NCBI GenBank assembly: GCA_964473485.1 | Contig: CAYYPH010000017.1 | Span: forward strand, 1 to 64,000 | Length of the DNA: 64,000 nucleotides | Direction: 5' to 3' | Source: CAIVAT01 sp964473485 | GTDB taxonomy: Bacteria > Bacteroidota > Bacteroidia > Bacteroidales > FEN-979 | Shown here: positions 52,278-62,800 of the stretch, one piece after another | How the letters are laid out: every line of letters starts with the position of its first letter | How positions within the stretch are numbered: position 1 is the first letter of the stretch | Translations under genes and position numbers: made by a program | Notes under the pieces: generated by a model | What the model was told of the DNA's origin: nothing | What the model saw: only the letters and a program-made list of their open reading frames with translations | The model's database searches: none

Positions 52278-53954
52278 ATGAGTTCACCTTCTACGAATCT
52301 CATCACCCTTTTCGAATCAGCCATACGTAAAAACTGGGAATTGACTTCACTCACCGATTTCGGGGGAGAGTCTTTCACCTATTGCGACATTGGCAGGCGC
52401 ATTGTCAGGATACATGGCATATTCAGGGACTCCGGTATCCGAAAAGGCGATCACATAGCCTTGCTTGGGAAAAACTCAGCCTCATGGGGCATTATTTACC
52501 TCGCCACGGTGACTTACGGGGCGGTGATCGTGCCGATACTGCCCGATTTCAAGCCGGCCGACATTCACTACATTGTGACGCATTCGGATTCGCTGATCCT
52601 GTTCATCGAGGACACCATGTTCAAGGACCTCGATCCGCAGGAGATGCCATTACTACGCAGGATCCTCCGGATCCAGGATATGGAGGTTCTGCTCGACCGC
52701 GCAAAAGATGCCCAGGCAATCGAATCCGGGGAGGAAAACATGCTTTCTGGCGGGATGACATCACCCGTAAATCAGGATTGGATGAAGGCGACTCCGGATG
52801 ATCTTGCATTCGGGATATCCGACGGTGAGGATCTCGCGGTGATATCCTACACATCGGGGACGACGGGATTTTCTAAAGGGGTTGTACTGCAACACAAAAG
52901 CCTCCTGGGAAACATTCTTTACGCCCAGCGGAACATGCCCCTGAACCCCCGGGATAAGATTCTGTCGTTCCTACCCCTGGCTCACACCTACGGTTGCGCA
53001 TTCGAATTTCTGTTCCCTTTCACACTGGGCTGCGACATAACTTTCCTAACGAAAACTCCTTCGCCCAAGATCATCATGCAGGCTTTCCAGGAGATAAAGC
53101 CCGCCCTGATCCTGTCGGTGCCGCTGGTCATCGAAAAAATTTATAAATCGCAGCTTTTACCGGCATTGCGTAAGCCGGCCATCCGGATACTGATCCGAAT
53201 ACCGCTGCTGAACAGCCTGATCTATAAAAAGATCAGGGAAAAGATGTTCCAGGTGTTTGGCGGCAACTTCCGCGAGCTGGTCATCGGAGGAGCCCCGTTC
53301 AACGCCGAGGCTGAACGTTTCTTCAGAAAAATGAAGTTTCCTTTTACCGTAGGGTACGGGATGACTGAATGCGGACCGCTCATTTCCTATGCTTCCTGGA
53401 AAACCACCGAACTGGGCGCTTCCGGGCGGGTCGTTGACGAACTCGAGGCAAGGATCGACTCCGACGATCCCCATCACAAATCGGGCGAGATTCTCCTGCG
53501 CGGGAACCATGTGATGAAAGGATACTATAAAAACGAGGAGGCAACCAAAGCGGTGCTGGAAGATTCCGGCTGGCTCCATTCCGGAGACCTTGGGATCATC
53601 GACCGCAAGGGCAACATTTATATCAAGGGACGAAGCAAGAGCATGATTCTCGGGCCCAGCGGCAAGAACATCTACCCTGAAGAGATTGAAGCGATGCTTA
53701 ACAACCGGTTTATGGTGATGGAATCTCTGGTGATCGACCGCGACCACCGGCTGATCGCCCTCATCTACCCCGATTATGATGCTGTGGAAAAAGCCGGTCA
53801 CAAGCCCGGTGATCTGCCCGGGATCTTCAAAGGGTACCTCCACGATGTAAACCATCACCTGCCAAAATACATACGGTTGGCCGATTTCGAGATTACTGCC
53901 AGTGAATTTGAAAAAACACCCAAGAAGAGCATCAAGCGATTCCTTTACAAGTAA
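52278..53954 (+). CDS. AMP-dependent acyl-CoA synthetase (second paralogue)
   Basis: A 558-residue adenylate-forming enzyme. The P-loop ISYTSGTTGFSKG (about 187-199), GYGMTECGP, the SGDLGIIDRKGNIYIKGRSK hinge region and a terminal catalytic Lys region (KTPKKSIKRF) are present. It activates a medium- or long-chain fatty acid. Compared with the paralogue at 10171 it is shorter and diverged in the linker regions. It is encoded 73 bases after the SDR gene and probably shares its transcript. Confidence 0.92.
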   Translation: MSSPSTNLITLFESAIRKNWELTSLTDFGGESFTYCDIGRRIVRIHGIFRDSGIRKGDHIALLGKNSASWGIIYLATVTYGAVIVPILPDFKPADIHYIVTHSDSLILFIEDTMFKDLDPQEMPLLRRILRIQDMEVLLDRAKDAQAIESGEENMLSGGMTSPVNQDWMKATPDDLAFGISDGEDLAVISYTSGTTGFSKGVVLQHKSLLGNILYAQRNMPLNPRDKILSFLPLAHTYGCAFEFLFPFTLGCDITFLTKTPSPKIIMQAFQEIKPALILSVPLVIEKIYKSQLLPALRKPAIRILIRIPLLNSLIYKKIREKMFQVFGGNFRELVIGGAPFNAEAERFFRKMKFPFTVGYGMTECGPLISYASWKTTELGASGRVVDELEARIDSDDPHHKSGEILLRGNHVMKGYYKNEEATKAVLEDSGWLHSGDLGIIDRKGNIYIKGRSKSMILGPSGKNIYPEEIEAMLNNRFMVMESLVIDRDHRLIALIYPDYDAVEKAGHKPGDLPGIFKGYLHDVNHHLPKYIRLADFEITASEFEKTPKKSIKRFLYK

Positions 53955-53977
53955 GGGTTTGGATCATGCCAAATAAA

Positions 53978-54070
53978 AAAGGCCCTGGTCTGTGCCCGTT
54001 ATTTCTATTGTTGAGTAAACCAAAAACCAAAAACAACGCTGAAACTTTTCTACGGGCAACCAAAGCCTTT
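53978..54070. other. Convergent intergenic sequence with nested complementary arms
   Basis: The outer arms AAAGGC (53978-53983) and GCCTTT (54065-54070) and the inner arms GCCCGT (53994-53999) and ACGGGC (54052-54057) could form a nested structure. No known RNA family is recognised, and the region has no ORF. Confidence 0.3.
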
Positions 54071-54169
54071 GTACATTGACCTGTACGGGTTTTTTACTTC
54101 ATAGGCATGTGATTTTGCAGGTGATTATACTTTTTTGTTTATGAGCGCACCTCTTGGTGCAAAGCGATT

Positions 54170-56020
54170 TTATTCCACAACGATCTTGCGGGTTACCTTC
54201 TGATCGTCCATCATGACCGAATAAAAATAGACACCCGGCGCCAGTCCGCTGGTGGAAACCGTCAGCTGATGCTTTCCAGGGCTTCTGTATCCTTCACCGG
54301 CATTCAGTACATGCTGACCGACCATATTATAGATGTGCAATGAAACATGTGCACCGTTTCCGAGCGTTAGCGGTATCGAGAAATGGTCACTTGCCGGATT
54401 CGGATAAGGTGTTCCGACCGAGTTGAAAGCCTTTTTGGCCGGGTTTTCAATTTTTGCAGGGAAAAATCCCGACACCGGGATTTCCCTGAATTCCATCGTA
54501 ACATCGTGTACGGGTATGGTATTCCTCACGATGTTCGAACCGGGCTGCGACGAAGTCTGGTAGATGAGCAGGAGGTTATCGTTCTTCAGTTTTTTTGCCA
54601 TCGACTCGTAAACATATTCCTGGAACATATACAGAACACCTTCGTTGAAGTCGATCATGGGCGTCCAGTCAGCCTTGTCGTGAAATTTGGCCCTCCCCCA
54701 GAGATGGCGATAGTTGTATGGATCGGGCGAAGGATTTCCGGGAGTTACATGCGACCAGATCACGTAAATATTGTTGTAATCGTCGACGGTGATCTGGGGG
54801 AACCCGGTAAGAGATACCCGGTAAAAGGCGGCGGCAACGATGGTGTCACCCGGGTTCGGACCGTCGAATACATAACCCAGCAGTTGCCCGTCGGCGTCGA
54901 GTGTGTCAAGGTCCAGGCTGTCCTTTACCATGGGCATCGTGGTGTTCCAGTAAACAAGACCATTGTAGTTTCCGGTGATGTATTTTTCGCCACCCTGGAT
55001 ATTTCCGCCGCCAACACCAAACGCCAGGTGGATGATCCCCGATTTGTCCATTTCACAGGCCAGGGCACCGTCGGCGCTCTTCCATGGCAGGAGGTCGGTG
55101 GTTCCCGGCGGAATTTTTTTATAGGCATTGCTGAGCACTGGTATTTTTGTCCATGTGTTGCCGTTGTCGTTCGATTTCATGATGAAGGTATCGGTATATG
55201 GCGCCCCAACGGCGAAATAGATCGTGTCGCCATGCGCGGTTCCCCAGGCGTAGTCATCGCCCGAGAAGCCATCGTATTCGGCTGCCGTAAGCTGGGGTAG
55301 GATCACGGCCTCCTTATCCCATGTCTGGCCCCCGTCGGTCGACCGGTAGTAAAGTAGCGCGGCGTCAAGGCCCTGGTAAACAACACCGCCATTGCCTGTC
55401 GGGGTTGTCACGACAATAAAATGCACGTAATTGTGATTGGGTCCCGAAGTGATCATCCGGGGCCACCCCAGACCGGAAGCTCCCGCCGGAGGGTTGATGA
55501 TCGTCTGGGTCCAGCTGCCGGTTCCCTTGACCGGACGTGTCATCATGACCATGGGTGAAGTGGCTGCCTGGTGACAAACGATGATCTCACCGTTGCCATT
55601 CCATGGTTGAATGGATGGCCAGCCTGTCCTGATCGGTTCTATTCTGCCCGTGGGCGGCGGCATCCATGAGGTTCCGTCGAAATAGTTATAACCGGTTCCC
55701 CGGTCGGCATAACCCGGATCAACCTCACCTTTTATCCAGGTTGCGGCGATGGTCCCGTCATCAAAAAGATGGATGCGGTTCTGAACGGACTGGTTCGTTT
55801 GCATATCGTACCGCGAGCCCCCCAGGATCACCTCGAGGGCTACTTTTGAGTTGACCGTGACGTTGGCCGACTGCAAGGGTTCAACGGGAAAGTCAAGCGT
55901 TACGGCAGGTGCCGATTGCCTGACCCGGAAATCATCAGACGCTTTCATCTGCCGCTGCGCTGATGCGGGAATGATTGCGGCCATCCAGATGAACAACGCT
56001 AAAAATGTAAACTTTTTCAT
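54170..56020 (-). CDS. Secreted BNR/sialidase-fold protein with T9SS domain
   Basis: A 616-residue exported protein with signal peptide (ending IIPASAQ). Two Asp-box (BNR) motifs are visible, STDGGQTW and NDNGNTW (SxDxGxxW), indicating a six-bladed sialidase-type propeller. The Arg triad of true sialidases cannot be assigned. The last 80 residues start with PYPNPASDHF and end with KVTRKIVVE, a T9SS type A sorting domain. It is divergent from the M16 peptidase gene. Likely a surface-attached or released glycan-related protein, but not proven to be an enzyme. Confidence 0.87.
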   Translation of the reverse strand: MKKFTFLALFIWMAAIIPASAQRQMKASDDFRVRQSAPAVTLDFPVEPLQSANVTVNSKVALEVILGGSRYDMQTNQSVQNRIHLFDDGTIAATWIKGEVDPGYADRGTGYNYFDGTSWMPPPTGRIEPIRTGWPSIQPWNGNGEIIVCHQAATSPMVMMTRPVKGTGSWTQTIINPPAGASGLGWPRMITSGPNHNYVHFIVVTTPTGNGGVVYQGLDAALLYYRSTDGGQTWDKEAVILPQLTAAEYDGFSGDDYAWGTAHGDTIYFAVGAPYTDTFIMKSNDNGNTWTKIPVLSNAYKKIPPGTTDLLPWKSADGALACEMDKSGIIHLAFGVGGGNIQGGEKYITGNYNGLVYWNTTMPMVKDSLDLDTLDADGQLLGYVFDGPNPGDTIVAAAFYRVSLTGFPQITVDDYNNIYVIWSHVTPGNPSPDPYNYRHLWGRAKFHDKADWTPMIDFNEGVLYMFQEYVYESMAKKLKNDNLLLIYQTSSQPGSNIVRNTIPVHDVTMEFREIPVSGFFPAKIENPAKKAFNSVGTPYPNPASDHFSIPLTLGNGAHVSLHIYNMVGQHVLNAGEGYRSPGKHQLTVSTSGLAPGVYFYSVMMDDQKVTRKIVVE

Positions 56021-56343
56021 TTTGTTTGGATTTTGGTTAGATCGGTAACATCACTATGGTCCGGCCAACCTATGGGGGCTTTTACGAACCAGGTGTGAAG
56101 TCACAAAAATATAGCAAAAAAGTGTTTAAAACACTAATTATCAGGTTCATTAAACATGAATTCGACAAAGTCGGTAAATCGTCCGGTAACCCGGGGTTTT
56201 TTACGGTTCAGTTTCCTGGCAAATCGACAAACTACCATCCTCAGAAAGCGCGTGACATGGTTAAAAACCAAACTATTTTTCTCGCGATCCCTCATTCACT
56301 GACGGTAATTTTCCTACCTTTAAGCCCAAATAAAACGCTTCAT
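56021..56343. other. Divergent intergenic region with a 15-base palindrome
   Basis: About 320 bases. It contains the palindrome AGTGTTT-A-AAACACT (56121-56135), a possible operator, and a weak -7-like TACCTTTA (56315-56322) before the M16 gene. The long frame reading into the M16 gene from 56056 has no similarity and is not included. Confidence 0.5.
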
Positions 56344-59157
56344 ATGAAAAACAGATTGTTTCAACTGACTGCCTTACTTTTCCTGTGCAACTCGCTGATG
56401 ATGAGTGTTTCTGCCCAGATGATCAATTTGAACGACATGCCGCCCTTCGATCCAAAGGTGAGAACCGGGGTACTCGATAACGGGATGCGCTATTTCATCC
56501 GGTCGAACAAATTGCCGGAAAAACGCGGTGAATTTTACATTGCCCACAACGTGGGGGCCATCCAGGAAGATGATGACCAGAACGGGCTGGCACATTTTAC
56601 GGAACACATGGCCTTTAACGGCACAGCCAATTTCCCCGGGAAAGGGATACTGAATTACCTGGCCACCATCGGGGTGAAGTTCGGCACCAATGTCAATGCA
56701 GGGACGGGCCTTGAACGAACGGTCTACAACCTTTCCAACGTGCCGCTCACCCGCGAAGGGATCATCGACAGTTGTCTCCTGATCCTCCACGACTGGTCAA
56801 ATTATATCTCTTTCGATACTGCCGAGATCGACCTCGAGCGCGGTGTCATCATCGAGGAGTGGAGAATGTACGGTTCGGCCAGTGAAAGGATGAGCAACGA
56901 ACTCGCACCCATCGTTTACAAAGGCTCCAAATATGCAAACCGGAATGTGATCGGTGACACAGCTGTCCTCAAACATTTCAGATATCAGACGATCCGCAAT
57001 TTTTACAAGAAGTGGTACCGGCCCGACCTCCAGGCCGTTGTCGTGATCGGCGATTTTGATGAGAACCTGATGGAGGCAAAGATCAAAAAACTGTTCGGGG
57101 CGATTCCGGCGGTTGCCAATCCGACCCCCAAGGAGAGGTATGATGTTCCCGACAACACGGAGCCGCTGATCGGTGTGGCTTCAGACAAGGAGGCCACCTC
57201 CACCATGGTTGATATCAGCTTCAAGCACAACGCCGTAAGTGAAAAGGACAAGAACCTGAATTACATGCGAACCATACTGATCAGGAATCTGATCAACACG
57301 ATGTTCGGGCAAAGGATGGCCGAGCTGGCCGACCGTGAGAATCCCCCGTTCATTTTTGCCAGAACCTATTACGGGCAGTTTACCAGCACGAAGGATGCCT
57401 TCAGCGGCATGGCACAGGCAGCCAACAATCAATCGTTAAAGGCCCTCGGTGCCCTGCTTACCGAAATGGAACGCATGAAGCTTTACGGATTCACCCAGGG
57501 CGAATTTGACCGGGCCAAAGCAGAACTGCTCCGCCAGAACGAATCACGTTACATGGACCGCAACAAGCGTAAGAACCGCGAACTCGTTTATCCCAACATC
57601 GCCTGGTTCATGAACCGGACCCCGAATCCGGGAATTGAGTTTGAATACAGTTTCAACGCCGGGCTGATTCCGGGCATCGGCCTTGATGAGGTGAACCAGA
57701 CGGCCAGGGGTTATGTGACGCAAAGCAACATGATCGTCACCGTGACCGGTCCCGATAAGCAAGGAGTAACGCTACCTTCCACCGATGATATTAAAAAGGT
57801 GATCAGCGACGCCAAAAAAGAGAAGATTGAACCCTATGTGGACAATGTAAAAACCACACAGCTGGTACCTGGGAGCATCACCGCCGGAAAAGTGATTGAG
57901 ACATCGCAGAACGGCACATTTGAAACCACCGAATGGAAGTTATCCAACGGCATCAGGGTGGTGATCAAACCAACTGATATAAAGGAAGATGAATTGATCA
58001 TACGGGGATTTTCTGCCGGAGGTATGGGTTTGGTCAGCGACGATCTCATATATCCTGCCCAGGTTTTTTCAAGTGTTGTCAACCAGATGGGCCTGGGAGA
58101 ATTTTCCCGTTCCACGCTCACCAAAATGCTTGCCGGCAAAAAGGCGAACCTGATGGCGGGCATCGGGTCTGACCAGGAGATGATCAGCTCGAGGACATCG
58201 CCCAAAGATCTTGAAGCTGCCCTGCAACTGATCTATCTTTTCTTTACCAATCCACGTTGGGATGCCACCGATTTCAACACCTGGCTGGAAAAGATGAAAT
58301 CAACTTATATCAACAGAGCCTCGGAGCCCCGCAGCGCCTTCAGCGACTCGATCGCGGTCATGATGAGCAATCACCATCCAAGGGCCGTCCCGCTGTCGTA
58401 TAATCTGCTCGGCAGCATCACGCTGGATAAGGTGAAACAGGTTTACGCCCAGCGATTCTCCGATCCCTCGGGATTCACCTTCATCTTTGTAGGAAAGATC
58501 AACCCTGAGGAACAGCGACCAATGATAGAGAAATACCTGGGATCGCTTCCGGCAGCAGGGGCTTCCGAGTCGCCCAAAGACGACGGCGTAAGGCCTCCCT
58601 CGGGAAAGGTGACCAACGACTTCAGCCGTGAAAACAAAACACCCAGAACCTCCGTGTTTGTCAACTTCAACGGAAAATGCGACTACACACCCCTCGACAA
58701 ACTCCTCGGGGCCACATTACGGCACATACTCGAACTGCGGTACACCGAATCGATCCGCGAGGATGAAGGCGGCACTTACAGTGTTAGGACTTCCTGGAAC
58801 CTCAACAAATATCCCGAACCGGGTTATTTGCTCAATGTCACCTTCGACACCGACCCGGCCAAGGCCGACAAGCTGATCGAGATCGTGCACCGCGAGATCA
58901 ACAGGATCCTCGAAAAAGGGCCCACCGATGTTGACCTGCAAAAGGCCAGGGAGTACCTGCTGAAACAACGTCCTGAAGACAGGAAGGAAAACAGCTGGTG
59001 GTCGGCTATCCTCCTCGATCAGTATTTCAACAACCTGGATTATCTTTCTGATTTCGAGAGGATGGTCATGGACCTGACCAACAAATCAATCCATGAATAT
59101 GCAAAAAAGATGCTGAGCCAGGGGAATGAGGTGCAGGTGATCATGAGGCCTCTTTAA
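56344..59157 (+). CDS. Exported M16 family zinc peptidase
   Basis: A 937-residue peptidase with signal peptide (LLFLCNSLMMSVSAQ). The inverted zinc motif HFTEH is at residues 84-88 (HxxEH), and the downstream Glu is in RGVIIEEWRMYG. The first M16 half is thus the catalytic one; the second (from about 540) lacks a zinc motif, as usual for this two-half family. ATG 56344 is chosen because it starts directly at the signal peptide; 96 upstream in-frame codons have no signal character. Periplasmic peptide degradation is the family role. Confidence 0.94.
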   Translation: MKNRLFQLTALLFLCNSLMMSVSAQMINLNDMPPFDPKVRTGVLDNGMRYFIRSNKLPEKRGEFYIAHNVGAIQEDDDQNGLAHFTEHMAFNGTANFPGKGILNYLATIGVKFGTNVNAGTGLERTVYNLSNVPLTREGIIDSCLLILHDWSNYISFDTAEIDLERGVIIEEWRMYGSASERMSNELAPIVYKGSKYANRNVIGDTAVLKHFRYQTIRNFYKKWYRPDLQAVVVIGDFDENLMEAKIKKLFGAIPAVANPTPKERYDVPDNTEPLIGVASDKEATSTMVDISFKHNAVSEKDKNLNYMRTILIRNLINTMFGQRMAELADRENPPFIFARTYYGQFTSTKDAFSGMAQAANNQSLKALGALLTEMERMKLYGFTQGEFDRAKAELLRQNESRYMDRNKRKNRELVYPNIAWFMNRTPNPGIEFEYSFNAGLIPGIGLDEVNQTARGYVTQSNMIVTVTGPDKQGVTLPSTDDIKKVISDAKKEKIEPYVDNVKTTQLVPGSITAGKVIETSQNGTFETTEWKLSNGIRVVIKPTDIKEDELIIRGFSAGGMGLVSDDLIYPAQVFSSVVNQMGLGEFSRSTLTKMLAGKKANLMAGIGSDQEMISSRTSPKDLEAALQLIYLFFTNPRWDATDFNTWLEKMKSTYINRASEPRSAFSDSIAVMMSNHHPRAVPLSYNLLGSITLDKVKQVYAQRFSDPSGFTFIFVGKINPEEQRPMIEKYLGSLPAAGASESPKDDGVRPPSGKVTNDFSRENKTPRTSVFVNFNGKCDYTPLDKLLGATLRHILELRYTESIREDEGGTYSVRTSWNLNKYPEPGYLLNVTFDTDPAKADKLIEIVHREINRILEKGPTDVDLQKAREYLLKQRPEDRKENSWWSAILLDQYFNNLDYLSDFERMVMDLTNKSIHEYAKKMLSQGNEVQVIMRPL

Positions 59158-59178
59158 TGGCAACGATTAACTGAATAA

Positions 59179-59217
59179 TTGAGTGACTGAGTGACTGAGT
59201 GACTGAGTGATTGAGTG
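59179..59217. repeat. GAGTGACT tandem spacer
   Basis: Four copies of GAGTGACT followed by GAGTGATT, about 20 bases after the M16 stop. It is related to the array at 48391. Confidence 0.75.
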
Positions 59218-59257
59218 CTTTGATTTCAATGATATGAATCATCTAACAACTTAAAAA

Positions 59258-59833
59258 ATGGAAAAAAAGAGTTTTAAGAACTGGTGGTTCCTGGCCCTGA
59301 ACGGATTGGTGCTGCTGATCTTCGGGCTACTGATCGTCTTTATGACCAAAGATGGAATCGAGAACCTGCTAAGGTATTTCGGGGTTGTGATGCTGGTGGT
59401 GGGGGGGATCCTTTTACTTGTAGGCATTAACAATCTGCGGCGCGACAAATCGGGGGTGATGATCCTCTTTCAGTCATTTGCCGGGATTGCCATCGGCCTA
59501 TCGCTTCTCTTGTTTCCGAAAGCTTCCGTTTCGGTCCTGCTGATCCTGGTCGGAATCTGGGCTATTATGATCGGTATTGTTCAACTTATCGTCCTGGTAA
59601 ATATCAAACGGATGCTTGCCAGTAAAAACCTGCTGCTCATCAATGGCCTGCTGACCATAGGGTTAGGCATAGCCCTGCTGTTCAATCCCTTCCAGTGGGC
59701 CGTGTTCGTGATCAAGGGCATCGGCGTTCTGTCAGCCCTGTTTGGGATCATGCTGGTGTACTTTTCCTTTGTTTTACGGTCTGTGAAAAAATTGGAGCAG
59801 TCGGAGAACGTCGTTATCCCCAAGGAACCTTGA
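59258..59833 (+). CDS. DUF308/HdeD-type membrane protein
   Basis: A 191-residue protein with six membrane segments in three pairs (for example FLALNGLVLLIFGLLIVF, SFAGIAIGLSLLLFP, LLLINGLLTIGLGIALLF), the repeat pattern of DUF308. HdeD-like proteins have been connected with acid stress in enterics; function here is unknown. The next gene, a histidine kinase, starts 2 bases after its stop, so the two are translationally linked. Confidence 0.88.
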   Translation: MEKKSFKNWWFLALNGLVLLIFGLLIVFMTKDGIENLLRYFGVVMLVVGGILLLVGINNLRRDKSGVMILFQSFAGIAIGLSLLLFPKASVSVLLILVGIWAIMIGIVQLIVLVNIKRMLASKNLLLINGLLTIGLGIALLFNPFQWAVFVIKGIGVLSALFGIMLVYFSFVLRSVKKLEQSENVVIPKEP

Positions 59834-59835
59834 AC

Positions 59836-62800
59836 ATGCAAAACAGGGTGAAGTGGCAGATCCTGCTTGGCTTACTTTTGTTTGCAACGGGTGTTCAGGC
59901 CCAGCGTTTTTTCACCAGGACCTACACGGCTGCCGACGGGTTGTCGAGCGGATCTGTGCATGGTGCGACTCAGGATACAGCCGGACTTCTCTGGTTTGCC
60001 ACACGATTCGGCATTTCCTGTTATGACGGCCAGGTATGGCAAAACCATAACCGGCGGCAGGGTCTGCTGGGCAACGGTTATAACTGGATAATCTGCGATG
60101 AAAAAGGCACGCTCTGGGCCTTGTCGAACGGCGGAAAATTAATACCAGAGAGACACAACGGAAAGCGTTGGGAACCCTATGTTGCCACCGGAGCTCCACA
60201 ACGCAATCTCCATTACAGTGGATTCCTGGTATTTTATGAAAAAAAAGCCCCTGTCATTGTTGCTGCATCCCCTGATTCAGGAATATACGTCTGCAGAAAT
60301 AAACAATGGTCGTGGATAAAACTTTCGAAGGGAGCTTCAGATGACGTTGTTTTTGGTATCAGTTACCATGATGGGCAGATCTGGTGTGCCACCAGCCGGG
60401 GCCTGATCATTATAAGGAGTGAAAGGGTTAATGAATCTTTTGCCGGCAATACCGAATTTCCATCAAAGACCATTCTGAGTTTGTCTGTTGATAAAGGTTA
60501 TCATGCATCAACCGGACAATTAAAAGTATGGTTGCTGGGCAACGACTGGATGGGGTATTATATGAACGGACGGTTCACCAAAATGGCATCCGGATTTAAA
60601 CTTAAGACCGGGGCCGGTGTCGACAGAGCATTTACCTGCCCCGACGGTGAAGGTGGTGTCTATTTCGGGAATCCGAATTACGTTTACCATTACAGCACTT
60701 TCACCGACCGCCTTACAGCGCTGAACAAGAAAAACGGGCTGATCTCCGAAGGTGGCACCAGCGTGTTAATCGACCGGGAGAAGAACGCCTGGATAACCGG
60801 ATATATGGGAATTACCTGTCTGCCCAGGCCGAGATTCACCAATTTCACGGTGACTGAGGGACTGGCCGACAATGAAGTATGCGCAGCACTTGAGTTAAGT
60901 CCCGGGAGATTTGTCTTTGGCCACTATGGTGTTTTGTCATTTCTGGAAGGTGAAAAATTCACCTACCTGAATATCGACTACATAAATAAAAAGGAGATAC
61001 ACGAGACCAGGATCATTGATATGCTGAAAGACAGAAAGGGAAACCTTTGGGTTGCAGCATCGTACCTGGGATTTGCAAAAATTGATGCTGGCAGGAAAGT
61101 CACCTGGTTCAATGCGAAGAGCGGGCTGAAGGGAGTGGCTGGTTCCGTCGCCGAGGCTGATGACGGAACTATCTACCTGGCCACCAATACACACCTGTAT
61201 TACCTCAACAAGGATAGATTGACGGAGTATAATTTACCCGACCGGCGGGATTACGGGATTCGGAAAATCATTTCAGGACCTGATCACAGTCTTTATTTCG
61301 CAACTTTCACCGCAGGTATTATCGAAGTGGATAAGGCCGGGAAGGTAAGGCATTACAGGTCTTCAGTGCCGGATGGCAACAATACTTACACGGTTTTTAC
61401 TGACTCCCGGGGACGGCGTTGGGCAGGAACCGCGGCAGGGCTATTCAGCATGAACGATTCAAGCCTGGAAAAAACAAAGGCGGATCCAAAAATCGACAGT
61501 CCGGTTTATCTGATTCTTGAAGATCATCAGGATCAGCTCTGGTTTGGGACCGACCTGGGGGTGTTCAGGTGGAATGGCAAACGGATGGAACATTTCACCA
61601 TCATGGATGGTTTGGCAGGGATGGAGGTCAACCGGGATGCCGGGCTGGTGGATCACCAGGGAAGGATATGGTTCGGGACCATCAATGGTCTCACCTGTTT
61701 CAATCCTGTTTTCGATTATAATCTTTCACAGGTACTTCCGCCGATCGTTGAGATCCTTCGTATTGAAAGAGATGCCGATACTTTACCGGTCAATGAAAAT
61801 ATATATCTCGGCGCTGATCAGAACAATCTTACCTTTTCATTCAGAGGCATCTCATTCATTAACGAAAAACAGGTATACTATTCCTGTTACCTGGAGGGGT
61901 TTGACAAGGGCTGGTCGGAGGAGTTTCTTTCGCCCAACCGGAAATATACCTATAATAATCTGGCTCCCGGTTCTTACCGTTTCCACCTGAAGGCCCGGAA
62001 TGTGCTCGGGATCTGGAGCGAACCTGTAGCAACCGGTATCATCCGGATCAAGCAGCCATTTTATTCCCAATGGTGGTTCATCACCCCGGGACTCCTTGTT
62101 ATTATGCTAATCGTGTATTTTTCCTTCAGATACCTGGTAACCGCCAGGTACAATACACTGCTTGCCCTTACGGTGGAACAGAGGACTCAGGAATTGAAGG
62201 AGTCGGAACAGAACCTGATTCAGAGCAATCAGGCGAAGGATCGTTTCTTTTCGATCATTGCCCATGATCTCAGGAGTCCGTTCAACGCCATTCTGGGTTT
62301 CCTGGATTTACTGACAAGCAAGGATTATGCATTTTCCCCGGAAGAACAGCAAAAAATTCTGATCCGGCTCAGGGCAACTGCTCTGCGTACGGTCGACCTG
62401 CTTGAGAACCTGCTGGCCTGGGCAAGGACACAGCGGGGCGAGATACAGTTCCATCCCGTATCGTTTGATCTTTCGACGCTGATCCATGAAAACGCAGGCT
62501 TGATGGATGCCGCCGCGCAGGCCAAGGGAGTGGCGCTGAAGGCGGAGGCGAATGGCCCGTGTATGGTCATGGCCGACCGGAACATGATCAACACGGTGAT
62601 ACGTAACCTGGTCTCGAATGCCATCAAGTTCACCTATCCTGATGGCGTGGTTCAGGTTACCCTGAAACCCTCAGGCTCGGGCACCAGTGTATGCGTACAG
62701 GACAACGGATGCGGGATGTCGCAAAAGATGGTTGAGAACCTGTTCAGTCTCGAAGAGCACATCACCACCCAGGGCACTGGTAATGAAACAGGCACCGGGC

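Noticed and set aside
50357..53954. Olefin (Ole) biosynthesis cluster
   Set aside because: An OleD-like SDR and an AMP-ligase are present, but there is no OleA thiolase or OleB haloalkane-dehalogenase-like hydrolase nearby, and the ligase looks like an ordinary acyl-CoA synthetase.
56056..56343. N-terminal extension of the M16 peptidase (96 residues)
   Set aside because: The extension precedes a clear signal peptide that starts at ATG 56344 and has no conserved character.
59695..59835. N-terminal extension of the propeller kinase into the DUF308 gene
   Set aside because: It would overlap 139 bases of the DUF308 gene in another frame; ATG 59836 starts directly at a signal peptide.
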